Positions 9,029-16,898 of a stretch of 49,948 bases of DNA are shown here, in pieces. A model generated the notes under the pieces. That model had not been told where the DNA came from and ran no database searches. It was given only the letters and a program-made list of their open reading frames with translations. Numbering within the stretch: position 1 is the stretch's first letter; each line of letters opens with the position of its first letter. Made by a program: the position numbers and the translations under genes. This DNA comes from Dethiobacter sp. (GTDB lineage Bacteria > Bacillota > Dethiobacteria > Dethiobacterales > Dethiobacteraceae), in NCBI GenBank assembly GCA_018335875.1, contig JAGXRN010000055.1, positions 1 to 49,948 of the forward strand, read 5' to 3'.

Positions 9029-12025
9029 ATGAATTTTGATAAACAAAAAATTGGTGACAAAAACTTCATCGCACACGCCCCGAAGGGTTCGGATTGGGAT
9101 AGTGTTGACAATGTTCTCTCGTCATGGATGGCAAATCAATTCAGCTTTCCTGAAAGTAAATCTGAAGGCGAAGTTGGATTTCGTTCTGCGCAATTGGGAG
9201 CTGTGTTCGCTATTAAGTCACACTGGACGGTATCTACTTCCGCTGCAACAGTTGTTATGCCCACAGGGACAGGAAAAACCGAAGTTATGATAGCGACCGT
9301 AGTATCGGAATGCCAAGGAAAGACTTGTGTTGTAGTGCCAAGCGATCTATTACGAAAACAGACAATAAATCGCTTTTGCACTCTGGGGAAATTGCGTGAA
9401 ATAGGAGCAATTAATAATTCATTTTGTAACCCCATAATAGGTTGCCTTATGTCTTCACCGAAAGATGCATCCGAACTGGAAGATTTGCTTAGCAAAAGTA
9501 ATGTTGTTGTCACAACAATGTCGTTACTGAATTCAGGTCACTTCAGAGATGAATATATTAGGATATTATCAGCCAAGTGCGATACTCTGATTATTGATGA
9601 AGCCCATCATGTTCCTGCAAGTTCATGGAGCCGTGTAAAAAAGTCATTTGAAAAGAACAGATGCCTACAATTCACTGCCACTCCTTTTCGTAACGATGGC
9701 AAAAAAATAGATGGGGACATTATTTATAACTTCCCGCTTCCACTCGCTCAGGAACGTGGCTACTTCAAGCCAATAAACTTTTATCCGATATACGAATTTA
9801 ATAGCGACAGGAAGGATTACTCTGTTGCTGCGAAAGCTATCGAACTTCTTGAGTCGGATATTGCGAAGGGATTTTCTCATTTATTATTAGTACGGGCATC
9901 AACACAGAATCGTGCAAAAGAATTATATGAGAGCGTTTATGCACCTAATTATTCAAGGCACAGTCCTGTCCTTATTATAAGTGGCAATTCTGCCACAGAG
10001 AACAGAGCAGCTCTCCAAAAGGTAACGGATGGTGTTGCAAAGATTATTATTTGTGTTGATATGTTCAGCGAAGGTATAGACATTCCGCAGTTGAAAATCT
10101 GCGCAATTCACGATAAGTATAAATCTTTACCAATAACAATGCAGTTTATAGGGCGCTTTGCTAGGACACAAACGAACCTTGGTGAGGCTTCTGTTGTTGC
10201 AAACATTGTTGATGACGACATACAAGATACCTTGGAAGAGTTATACTCTCAGGATGCAGATTGGAATAAGATTCTGAAAGAAGCATCTGAAGAAAGAATC
10301 GGACGAGAAATTGAACTGCAAAAACTCGCTCGTGGGTTTACAGGGACTGAAGTTATACCACTTAATCAGATTAGGCCAAAAGTCAGTATGTTTATGTACA
10401 CAACGACCGAAACAAGCTGGCATTGGCAGAGATGGAGCAAAGTCTTTAACGAAGAGCATAGTCGTCATTTTTTGAATGAGCAAGAGAAGATTCTGATAGT
10501 AACGGAGCTTCGCACAAGTAATGTCGATTGGACGACTTGTCGAGATATTTCCGACGAAAACTGGAATTTACATATATTGTACTGGGACGAAAGAAAAAAG
10601 GTCTTTTTCATTAACACGACAGATAAAGGAGTCGCTGATCGTTTAGCAGAAGCCATTTTTAGTAGTTACAAGCGTATAGCAGGTGAAGACGTTTTTCGCT
10701 GTCTTTCAGGAATCAATCGTCTTATGCTCTCAACTGTAGGTCTAAAAACAGCGGTATCCAATCATCACATTAGGTATAGAATGTTTGCCGGAGTTGACGT
10801 AGCGGAAGGTATTACAAGTGCAATAACAAGTACAGCTACAAAGTCAAATCTATTCGGCATAGGCTTTGAAGATGGGCGCAGCATAAGTATTGGCTGCTCA
10901 TATAAGGGGACGATTTGGGCAAAGTGGGTTGAAACAATAAACTACTGGAAAAGTTGGTGCGACAAACAAGCAGTGAAAATTTTGGACTCTACTATTGATA
11001 CAAAGGCTGTGCTTAGTGGAGCCCTTGTGCCAGAAGTGATAAATAGTCGTCCGGCTGTTGTCCCCTATAGAATTGACTTTCCACTTGAGATTGAAGCCGA
11101 ATTAAGAGGTTCGATCCGAATGAAAACAAGTCTCCACGATGCGAGGCCTTTCCTTGTAGATATTGGATTATCAGTTTTTGATGAAACATCCCCGCTATCA
11201 TTCTATATTGGGAATGAAGACTTCAGAGAAGATTTCACCCTTGACGTCAATGCAAATGACTATACAATTTCACATAAGAGCGGCTCCAGTATTAAAATAG
11301 TTTTGAGCCGAAGTAGAGAAATGTCTCTGACAGAGTTTTTGCGTGAAAACCCACCAACTATATGGTTTGTCGACGGGTCTTCTCTTGAAGGCAATTTGCT
11401 CGTCAAACTAAAAAATAGTCCTCCTGCAATGTTTCCTACCTCCAATATTGTGCCTTGGGATTGGAGCGGAACAGATATTCGCAAAGAATCTCAAGGATTA
11501 CAAAAAGAGAATGATAGCATTCAGTATAGGCTGATATCTGAACTAAAAAGTAGTAATCGATACAGCCTTATTTTTGACGATGATGGTCCTGGTGAAGTAG
11601 CTGATGTTATTGCAATACAGGAAGATGATGCGAATGCACGATTAATATTTGAATTTTACCATTGCAAATTCTCAGGTGCTGCCCAAGCTGGTTCGAGGGT
11701 AGATGATTTATATGCCGTTTGTGGGCAAGCTGAAAAATGTATCAAATGGACAAACGACGCTAAATTGTTAGCTGATCGCTTGATGAAGCGTGAAAGCGAT
11801 AGAACTGGTAAAAGCAAGCCATCCCGATTTGAGGTGGGAGACAATAAAGTACTGTTTACGCTTAAAAATAAACTAAAATTGTACTCGGTGGAGTACAAAG
11901 TCTTTATAGTTCAACCTGGTGTCGATAGTAATTCCATTACATCACCGATGCACCAAGTATTGTGTAGCGCCTCGGCCTACCTAATGGATACTTACGGTAT
12001 TCCACTACACCTGATATGCTCATAA
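9029..12025 (+). CDS. DEAH helicase with possible C-terminal nuclease domain
   Basis: A 998-aa SF2 helicase related to the ResIII/UvrB-like motor: Walker A MPTGTGKTE near 77, IDEAHH near 189, FTATPFRNDG near 216 and FIGRFAR near 372. The C-terminal half (about 430-998) does not belong to a domain I recognise. Near 853-876 it contains GEVADVIAI followed about 15 residues later by EFYHCK, then a conserved-looking RVDDLYAVCGQAEK stretch. This arrangement resembles a PD-(D/E)XK nuclease core, but that is inference. GGAGGG at 9016-9021 supports the start. It lies 33 bases after res but looks like the first gene of a separate four-gene block. It could be the motor of a distinct defence system. Confidence 0.85.
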   Translation: MNFDKQKIGDKNFIAHAPKGSDWDSVDNVLSSWMANQFSFPESKSEGEVGFRSAQLGAVFAIKSHWTVSTSAATVVMPTGTGKTEVMIATVVSECQGKTCVVVPSDLLRKQTINRFCTLGKLREIGAINNSFCNPIIGCLMSSPKDASELEDLLSKSNVVVTTMSLLNSGHFRDEYIRILSAKCDTLIIDEAHHVPASSWSRVKKSFEKNRCLQFTATPFRNDGKKIDGDIIYNFPLPLAQERGYFKPINFYPIYEFNSDRKDYSVAAKAIELLESDIAKGFSHLLLVRASTQNRAKELYESVYAPNYSRHSPVLIISGNSATENRAALQKVTDGVAKIIICVDMFSEGIDIPQLKICAIHDKYKSLPITMQFIGRFARTQTNLGEASVVANIVDDDIQDTLEELYSQDADWNKILKEASEERIGREIELQKLARGFTGTEVIPLNQIRPKVSMFMYTTTETSWHWQRWSKVFNEEHSRHFLNEQEKILIVTELRTSNVDWTTCRDISDENWNLHILYWDERKKVFFINTTDKGVADRLAEAIFSSYKRIAGEDVFRCLSGINRLMLSTVGLKTAVSNHHIRYRMFAGVDVAEGITSAITSTATKSNLFGIGFEDGRSISIGCSYKGTIWAKWVETINYWKSWCDKQAVKILDSTIDTKAVLSGALVPEVINSRPAVVPYRIDFPLEIEAELRGSIRMKTSLHDARPFLVDIGLSVFDETSPLSFYIGNEDFREDFTLDVNANDYTISHKSGSSIKIVLSRSREMSLTEFLRENPPTIWFVDGSSLEGNLLVKLKNSPPAMFPTSNIVPWDWSGTDIRKESQGLQKENDSIQYRLISELKSSNRYSLIFDDDGPGEVADVIAIQEDDANARLIFEFYHCKFSGAAQAGSRVDDLYAVCGQAEKCIKWTNDAKLLADRLMKRESDRTGKSKPSRFEVGDNKVLFTLKNKLKLYSVEYKVFIVQPGVDSNSITSPMHQVLCSASAYLMDTYGIPLHLICS

Positions 12026-12060
12026 GAAAACTAAAAGGCCTATGGTAATTATTAAATATG

Positions 12061-12077
12061 TTAGGTATATGACCTAA
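12061..12077. promoter_or_regulatory. Inverted repeat, operator candidate
   Basis: TTAGGT-ATATG-ACCTAA is a perfect 6-bp dyad with a 5-base spacer. It lies in the 79-base gap between the DEAH helicase stop and the next start, the longest gap inside the island. It could be a repressor site for the three downstream genes or a weak RNA hairpin. No T-run follows, so it is not a convincing terminator. Confidence 0.35.
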
Positions 12078-12104
12078 TTAAGTGGAAAGAGAGGAAACAG
12101 CGAA

Positions 12105-13112
12105 ATGAAGATTGAAATGGGAGAATCGTTGTTTTACTCATGGCTTCGCCACGTTAAAGAGTGTCAAGTGGTACAGACAAATTGGAAACCGTCCCCCTCT
12201 TGGCAGCTTCATGGCGAAGAAGAAATAAAGCGATTCATGAGCATTACAGATGAACACTTTCAGAATAAATACGGATATGCAATTTATAAGAACAATTCAC
12301 TTTCTCAGCTTCTAATGCAAGCGGAGGTAGATGCACTCGGTATTTCAATGTCAGATGACAAATCAGAAGTATATGCCATCGATGTTGCTTTTCATGAAAG
12401 TGGGCTCAATTATGGGGACCGACAGGAAACAGTCATGAGGGTTATAAAGAAATTTATTAGAACAGCCCTGTGTCTAATCGGTTATTTCGACATCACAAGA
12501 GGTGAGATTATTTTTGCGTCTCCCAAAATACATAATGCCATAATAAACGATTTAGAGCCCTCTATTACAGACTTGAACACCTTACTTATTGAATACAATT
12601 ATAATTTAACGGCTCGAGTTATCGCAAATGATGATTTTAATGAAATAGTGCTCGAGCCTATAATTATTGCAAGCAACGGGATTTCGGATACATCTGAATT
12701 GTTTATGCGTGGGTACCAACTAATAAAGATGTTTGGTGACGAACGGCGGTCATCAAAATTGCGTGTTCCGAAAATAGCGGATTCGAAGGGTGTTTCCAAT
12801 GACAAACTATCAGAACTGAAGATAGGTAAAATCGCGCAAACCTTTTTGCGAGAAGCTTTGGAGAGCGGTAAAGCTGATGACGAGGAGATCAATCTGATGC
12901 GCTCAAAAGAATACTCGAAGAGTGTTTTCGGCATAGACTTTCCACTTCTCGTTCTGGCAAGTGAAGAATTTGACTCGGTAAGGTATTATGCAAAACCTCT
13001 TGTTATAAATGGTGTGCAATATCACCTTTGCTCGCAATGGTATGAAGTGCCAGCAAACAATGACAGACCGTTTTTATTATCATGGCTTGAAAGACATGGT
13101 TCCATTGAATAA
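12105..13112 (+). CDS. Defence-island protein with nuclease-like motif, function unknown
   Basis: A 335-aa protein I do not recognise by name. The first 120 residues contain QAEVDALGI, a short gap, then VYAIDVAFHE and GLNYGDR. An acidic residue pair on one strand followed by a second strand ending in a charged HE is the kind of layout seen in divergent PD-(D/E)XK folds, though the usual Lys is not obvious. The middle is mixed alpha/beta and the C-terminus ends with a LCSQWYEVP stretch. GAGAGGAAA before ATG 12105 supports the start. It follows the DEAH helicase by 79 bases and precedes the GIY-YIG gene by 39, so it probably belongs to the same transcript. Function unknown. Confidence 0.65.
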   Translation: MKIEMGESLFYSWLRHVKECQVVQTNWKPSPSWQLHGEEEIKRFMSITDEHFQNKYGYAIYKNNSLSQLLMQAEVDALGISMSDDKSEVYAIDVAFHESGLNYGDRQETVMRVIKKFIRTALCLIGYFDITRGEIIFASPKIHNAIINDLEPSITDLNTLLIEYNYNLTARVIANDDFNEIVLEPIIIASNGISDTSELFMRGYQLIKMFGDERRSSKLRVPKIADSKGVSNDKLSELKIGKIAQTFLREALESGKADDEEINLMRSKEYSKSVFGIDFPLLVLASEEFDSVRYYAKPLVINGVQYHLCSQWYEVPANNDRPFLLSWLERHGSIE

Positions 13113-13151
13113 CATGAAAAAATATAGCCTACTAAGGAGGTGAACCCAATT

Positions 13152-13985
13152 ATGATAAAACCATTGTATTTAAATGACTTGCTGCAATTAAGCTCAGAAG
13201 ACTTGAACAGGGCAAAAATCAAGTTTAATCAATATAATGGTGAAATAGCACCTATGGAAGTATATCTACGTAATCCCGATGATGTTAATAACGGATGGCT
13301 GTTCTGGAGGGCAAAGCGTCGCTATTTTAATGTAGGAGAAATAGCTATCTGCCTTTTTCAATTGTCCTGGAACACATGGCTTCTTTCAACAATAAAGGAA
13401 GTTACACGTGAGTTAGGGATAAACAACGGCATAAATTATGAAGGTACGGAGTTGGAGAGCTATCAGCCGTATTTCGGGAGAGTTGTCGTAAAATACCGCA
13501 AGTCTCACCAAACACAAGTTGTTTTTGCGAGCAATATTATAAATGAACTGGAAGTAGAGCAGATTTTGCCGAGCGTGTTTGATGGGATTGATTTTCCTGG
13601 ATATGATAAGGTTCGTCTCTCATATAGTCAACTTTCTACGATAATTCATCGGCACAAAAGGGACTGGGTAGCTGCACTTGAAAATCAGAAGGCTGTATAT
13701 CTTATAACTGATACAGGCAGCGGTAAACAGTATGTCGGTTCGGCATATGGAGAGAATGGTATGCTCCTTCAACGTTGGACAAATTATGTGAACGACGGCC
13801 ATGGCGGGAATAAATTACTCAAGGAAGCTGTTGCTGAGTCTGGTATTGAATATGTCGCACAAAACTTCCAGTATGCGATTTTGGAAAACTATAATGCTAG
13901 GGTAGAAAAACATATTATTTTGGAACGAGAATCTTGGTGGAAAGAAACATTGGGAAGCCGTGCATTTGGGTTAAACGCCAATTGA
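13152..13985 (+). CDS. GIY-YIG nuclease with uncharacterised N-terminal domain
   Basis: A 277-aa protein with a GIY-YIG endonuclease domain in the last 100 residues. Its core is VYLITDTGSGKQYVGSA (about 180-196). The expected catalytic Arg lies in LLQRWTNY, the metal-binding Glu in ILERESWWK and the terminal Asn in FGLNAN. All active-site positions are therefore present. The first 175 residues match no domain I know; the segment RRYFNVGEIAICLFQL looks like a beta-rich recognition or partner-binding module. ATG 13152 is chosen over GTG 13140, because that GTG lies inside the AAGGAGGTG ribosome binding site. It is likely co-transcribed with the genes on either side. Confidence 0.85.
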   Translation: MIKPLYLNDLLQLSSEDLNRAKIKFNQYNGEIAPMEVYLRNPDDVNNGWLFWRAKRRYFNVGEIAICLFQLSWNTWLLSTIKEVTRELGINNGINYEGTELESYQPYFGRVVVKYRKSHQTQVVFASNIINELEVEQILPSVFDGIDFPGYDKVRLSYSQLSTIIHRHKRDWVAALENQKAVYLITDTGSGKQYVGSAYGENGMLLQRWTNYVNDGHGGNKLLKEAVAESGIEYVAQNFQYAILENYNARVEKHIILERESWWKETLGSRAFGLNAN

Positions 13986-14016
13986 TTATATCACTTTTCA
14001 AAGATAGGTGCTTAAG

Positions 14017-14661
14017 ATGGGGAAGAAAGAAAAAGAACTCGTAAGTATTCTCACAAAGAATGGAGCTTGCAAAATAGGCAATATGCCGATACCAGCATTA
14101 GCAGATAGACTTCTATATGGAAGCCTAAAAGAAGAAGTATTAGATGTCTACAGAAAGCTTGGCGGTATAGAAGGAGAATATGCTTTTAGGGGTAAATGGG
14201 ACATCGTCACTGAAAAATATATAGTCGAATTAGATGAGCAACTTCATTTTAATGATTATAGATTAACCACTTTGGAATCGCCTTTATATGATGCAATTAA
14301 GAAGTTTCCATTGGAAGCATATAGAGAATATTGCAGGAGATATAAAGAAAATTGTTTAAGAGCTGGCTCTAACGGAGGAAAATGGACAAATGCCAGTTGT
14401 GAGAAGATGTTTGGGCCTGCTCAACAAAATGGTGATTTAACTGGATATGGTAGCCCGAGATGGAAACAAAGAGCTTTTTATGACTATTTAAAGGATATAT
14501 CATATCTGGCAACTAATATCCCGGTTGTGAGACTTTCTATTTATGACTCGATCGACTACCGTGGACGAAAATATGCACTTGGGGATTTACTTGAAAGTAA
14601 TCACACAATAAGTGATGATCTTGCTGTTGTTATTCAGGAGCTCATAGATATGCGATTATAA
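14017..14661 (+). CDS. Hypothetical protein at the end of the defence island
   Basis: A 214-aa soluble protein that I cannot place firmly. It begins with a basic helix, then has RGKWDIVTEKYIVELDEQLHFNDYR split across two strands. The W-D and E-L-D-E-Q-L-H pattern recalls the acidic strand pair of PD-(D/E)XK or Vsr-like nucleases. A Cys/Trp-containing middle (CRRYKENC, GGKWTNASC) follows. ATG 14017 is preferred over GTG 14008, because AGGTG at 14006-14010 then works as the ribosome binding site. It starts 31 bases after the GIY-YIG gene and closes the run of same-strand genes. A role in the same defence system is inferred from position. Confidence 0.6.
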   Translation: MGKKEKELVSILTKNGACKIGNMPIPALADRLLYGSLKEEVLDVYRKLGGIEGEYAFRGKWDIVTEKYIVELDEQLHFNDYRLTTLESPLYDAIKKFPLEAYREYCRRYKENCLRAGSNGGKWTNASCEKMFGPAQQNGDLTGYGSPRWKQRAFYDYLKDISYLATNIPVVRLSIYDSIDYRGRKYALGDLLESNHTISDDLAVVIQELIDMRL

Positions 14662-14974
14662 TATCGAGAGAAGAATTCCAGTCGTATGTAGATATGTTCC
14701 CTTGCACGGATAATACCTCAGATAAAGGAAGGCTGACATGTTTCCGCGAACAGAAAATGCAACCAAAAACACCATTGACCTGTTCCCTCGGACGGACAAA
14801 ACGAAAAATACAGACCAGACATCAAGGTGAGCCTATCGTTCCATCGAGTGGATGGAAAAACATCAATATCGACGTCTCAACCTATAAGCGTGGACATATT
14901 CCCTTGAACGTGGAAAATCAAAAAAACTGTATCGGCGTATTTACTTGTACGAGAAAACTCAAAAATACACGTAA

Positions 14975-15024
14975 GACATCAATATGAACGGTCCGTGCCA
15001 CGTTGAGACGGTAGTATTGATGTC
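14975..15024. repeat. 10-bp inverted repeat, 30-base spacer
   Basis: GACATCAATA at 14975-14984 is the exact reverse complement of TATTGATGTC at 15015-15024. The arms contain the GATGTC core that recurs across this gene-free region, so they may be element ends or recombinase sites. Confidence 0.5.
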
Positions 15025-15047
15025 AAGGGTTTAGAATGGGGTGCCTG

Positions 15048-15079
15048 GAAAGGCTTGATATAAGCCTTTCGCGCATTTT
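15048..15079 (+). terminator. Terminator-like hairpin
   Basis: GAAAGGCTT and AAGCCTTTC form a perfect 9-bp stem with the loop GATAT. ATTTTT follows after the bases GCGC. It could end transcripts coming from the defence island. The gap between stem and T-run makes it weaker than a standard intrinsic terminator. Confidence 0.45.
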
Positions 15080-15156
15080 TAGAATCGAAAACCAAAGGAT
15101 GAGAACTGCGATTTTTGATTCTTGGTAACACGTCCAAGATGCTATGAAACCAGCGT

Positions 15157-15216
15157 ACAGAGCGGATTAGATGTCATAGCTTGCTGACAGAGCAGGTTAG
15201 ATGTCAGAGGTTTGCG
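15157..15216 (+). repeat. Two tandem 30-bp imperfect repeats
   Basis: Two adjacent units both begin ACAGAGC and share TTAGATGTCA in the centre; about three quarters of positions agree. The pair lies among other GATGTC cores. Ordered copies like these are typical of transposase or recombinase binding sites at an element end. Confidence 0.55.
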
Positions 15217-15438
15217 AGTGGTCAATTTGGATGTTTTTCAGATTTTTCAAGGTTGAAAGAATAGCTTGGATGACGAATATTGATCCATTATTTTCAAGGT
15301 TTTAACGGCAAAAATCAAGGTCAAAAGCAGTTTAGACCACTTGTCATTCGGTAAAAATCTTGCTAAATGCGACTTATGAATTGATGTCGTTCAGATCTGC
15401 TCGGATATTGTAATGCTATATTTATGGAGGTTTTATAA

Positions 15439-15921
15439 ATGAAACTTGTTAATGAATGCTGTTGTGGATGCAATACAAAAGTGACAGATTTGGCCAAGGT
15501 AAATAAGTGCCCTGTTTGTGATAACGAAGGCATATCTGTTAGCAAGGTACCGGTTGAACATTTAGTGGCAGACGACTACCGCATGACCGTTGAAGGAGAT
15601 GGATATTGGATTTGTATGAATGAGGACTGTAGTGTTGTATATTACAATACCGATATTGGAATAAAATTCTTGAAAGATCAGGTCAGTGTTCCTATTTGGT
15701 TCAAAAAAGATGCAAATCCTAGGTACGCATGCTATTGCAGCAAAGTCACAGAAGAACAGGTAATTGAAGCAGTAGTTAAGAATGGGGCAAAAATGGTTAA
15801 AGAAGTGAATGCCATTACTGGAGCGATGAAAAACTCTAATTGCAAAGAGAAAAATCCGCTTGGCGTTTGCTGCCATAAAATTATTCAGGAAGCTATTGAT
15901 AAAGGATTGGCCATGAAATAA
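15439..15921 (+). CDS. CopZ-type iron-sulfur metallochaperone domain protein
   Basis: A 160-aa protein with two Cys-rich parts. The N-terminal half has CCGCNTK and CPVCDNEG, as in the zinc-binding domain of the Archaeoglobus CopZ family, followed by a segment with YWICMNEDCSVVYY. The C-terminal half, from CYCSKVTEEQV through CCHKIIQEAI, resembles the BFD-like [2Fe-2S] domain. In the family these domains precede a copper-binding HMA domain, which is absent here. The role is probably electron transfer or metal reduction in the cytosol. TGGAGG sits upstream of ATG 15439. The gene is intact although both flanks are decayed, which suggests that it is under selection. Confidence 0.8.
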   Translation: MKLVNECCCGCNTKVTDLAKVNKCPVCDNEGISVSKVPVEHLVADDYRMTVEGDGYWICMNEDCSVVYYNTDIGIKFLKDQVSVPIWFKKDANPRYACYCSKVTEEQVIEAVVKNGAKMVKEVNAITGAMKNSNCKEKNPLGVCCHKIIQEAIDKGLAMK

Positions 15922-15956
15922 TTCAGTCGATACCTTGCCTTCATGTAGGTGGTATT

Positions 15957-16165
15957 ATGGAAAACGAAACTCCTAAATTTAAGGTCACGGTAATTCCTGC
16001 CGCCCGTCAGCCGGTGAAGAGGGTTGCCATATACTGTCGCGTAATGTGGCCCGCCACGGATTCCAGAAGTTGATTTTTGACTGCTACGAGAGTCGGATTG
16101 ATATTGTCTTGGTGAAAACCATCAGCCGATTTGCCAGAAATACAGTGGTTTGCTCGAAACAGTAG
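15957..16165 (+). pseudogene. Serine recombinase remnant
   Basis: The first frame gives a start and VKRVAIYCRV, the N-terminal strand of a large serine recombinase. It breaks after about 30 codons. A shifted frame continues with GFQKLIFDCYESRIDIVLVK and then ISRFARNT, the conserved helix that closes the catalytic domain. About 45 residues between the two blocks, including the usual catalytic-Ser surroundings, are missing, and the whole C-terminal part is gone. This is the scar of a phage or integrative element. Confidence 0.75.
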
Positions 16166-16226
16166 ATTTTCAGGGTTGAAATGAACAAAGAGGAAGTGAC
16201 AGAATTGACTACGCTATCGCAGGGTA

Positions 16227-16415
16227 GAGGATGACCCAAATCTGACGGATAAAAAGTTCCCAGGCAATCCAACAAGGTCCTATCGCACTCGACAGCCACT
16301 GAGAGTAGCGGGCGAAGTCTTGGACTGGGAAGGACACTCCCCTGAAGAGCTACAGAAAATGAGGGATCACCTTAACGAGCTTAAGCGGCTCGGCATCGAG
16401 GCAATTAACGACTGA
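16227..16415 (+). pseudogene. Open-frame remnant of unknown origin
   Basis: About 62 codons are open without a good start. They contain KKFPGNPTRSYRTRQPLR and then GHSPEELQKMRDHLNELKRL and a stop. The composition is protein-like and the last part is an amphipathic helix. I do not recognise the family. It lies between recombinase and nuclease remnants and is most likely a piece of the same decayed element. Confidence 0.4.
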
Positions 16416-16419
16416 CTCT

Positions 16420-16709
16420 GTGATAGTCGATAAATCCCAATTTAGCGAAGTGATATTTTTCTTTCGTAACAGAACGGATTGGCCTCATTACTGCTGGAAG
16501 GCTGTTAAGGGTGATCCTGCTCTACAGAAGTTGGAGGCCATTGCTCTGGTTAATCGTTTATTAACGGAGCAGGCTGATTTTAACGCTGAAGAACAGCAGT
16601 GGAAAGCCAAGATATTAAACTTTTTAGCCAGGCCCTGAGTAATGACGATAAACTTATTAGTCAACGCTTGTCCACTTTATCAAGGATACTGAAGGAATTG
16701 AGGTATTAA
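16420..16709 (+). pseudogene. Frameshifted small gene remnant
   Basis: A 72-codon frame ends at 16638, but protein-like coding continues in the next frame to 16709 with LSNDDKLISQRLSTLSRIL. Joined by one frameshift near 16620, the two parts make one helical protein of about 95 residues. No family is recognised. Confidence 0.4.
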
Positions 16710-16712
16710 TCC

Positions 16713-16817
16713 ATGGACAGAAGAAAAGAGCTAAAAGAACAATACAAGCAGATGCACCGTAGGGCATTTTATTATTGTGAATTGGTTAATCTATTTTTAC
16801 CAAGTTTAGTGAAATAA
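16713..16817 (+). pseudogene. N-terminal scrap of a small GIY-YIG-type gene
   Basis: The 34-codon frame starts MDRRKELKEQYKQM. This is the typical beginning of a small clostridial GIY-YIG-family protein, recalled from family knowledge. The sequence then departs and stops, so the nuclease domain is lost. Confidence 0.4.
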
Positions 16818-16898
16818 TCGCAATTGATGTAAAGCAATTTTATAGTAAGGATTTTCCTGACATATCAGCTCTTAAAAAAGAAAAGAGGTAGCCAAAAG

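Larger units (their letters stand above)
14662..15438. other. Gene-free repeat-containing stretch
   Basis: About 780 bases with no supported gene; one 97-codon frame at 14694-14987 has no protein-like features. The core GATGTC, or its complement GACATC, recurs at about 14819, 14975, 15019, 15170, 15200 and 15384 in both orientations. This is reminiscent of the multiple terminal repeats of IS21-type elements, so the stretch may be the scar of a lost element. A terminator-like hairpin and a 30-bp tandem repeat inside it are listed separately. Confidence 0.5.

Noticed and set aside
543-14661. Assignment to DISARM or BREX
   Set aside because: No DUF1998 helicase/DrmB pair, PglZ phosphatase, BrxC or BrxL motifs were seen; the methylase and nuclease are type III Mod/Res.
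14694-14987. 97-codon + strand open frame
   Set aside because: No ribosome binding site, no domain, odd composition, and it overlaps repeat-rich non-coding DNA.
15157-15216. CRISPR-like array
   Set aside because: Only two adjacent, imperfect units with no spacers and no cas genes.
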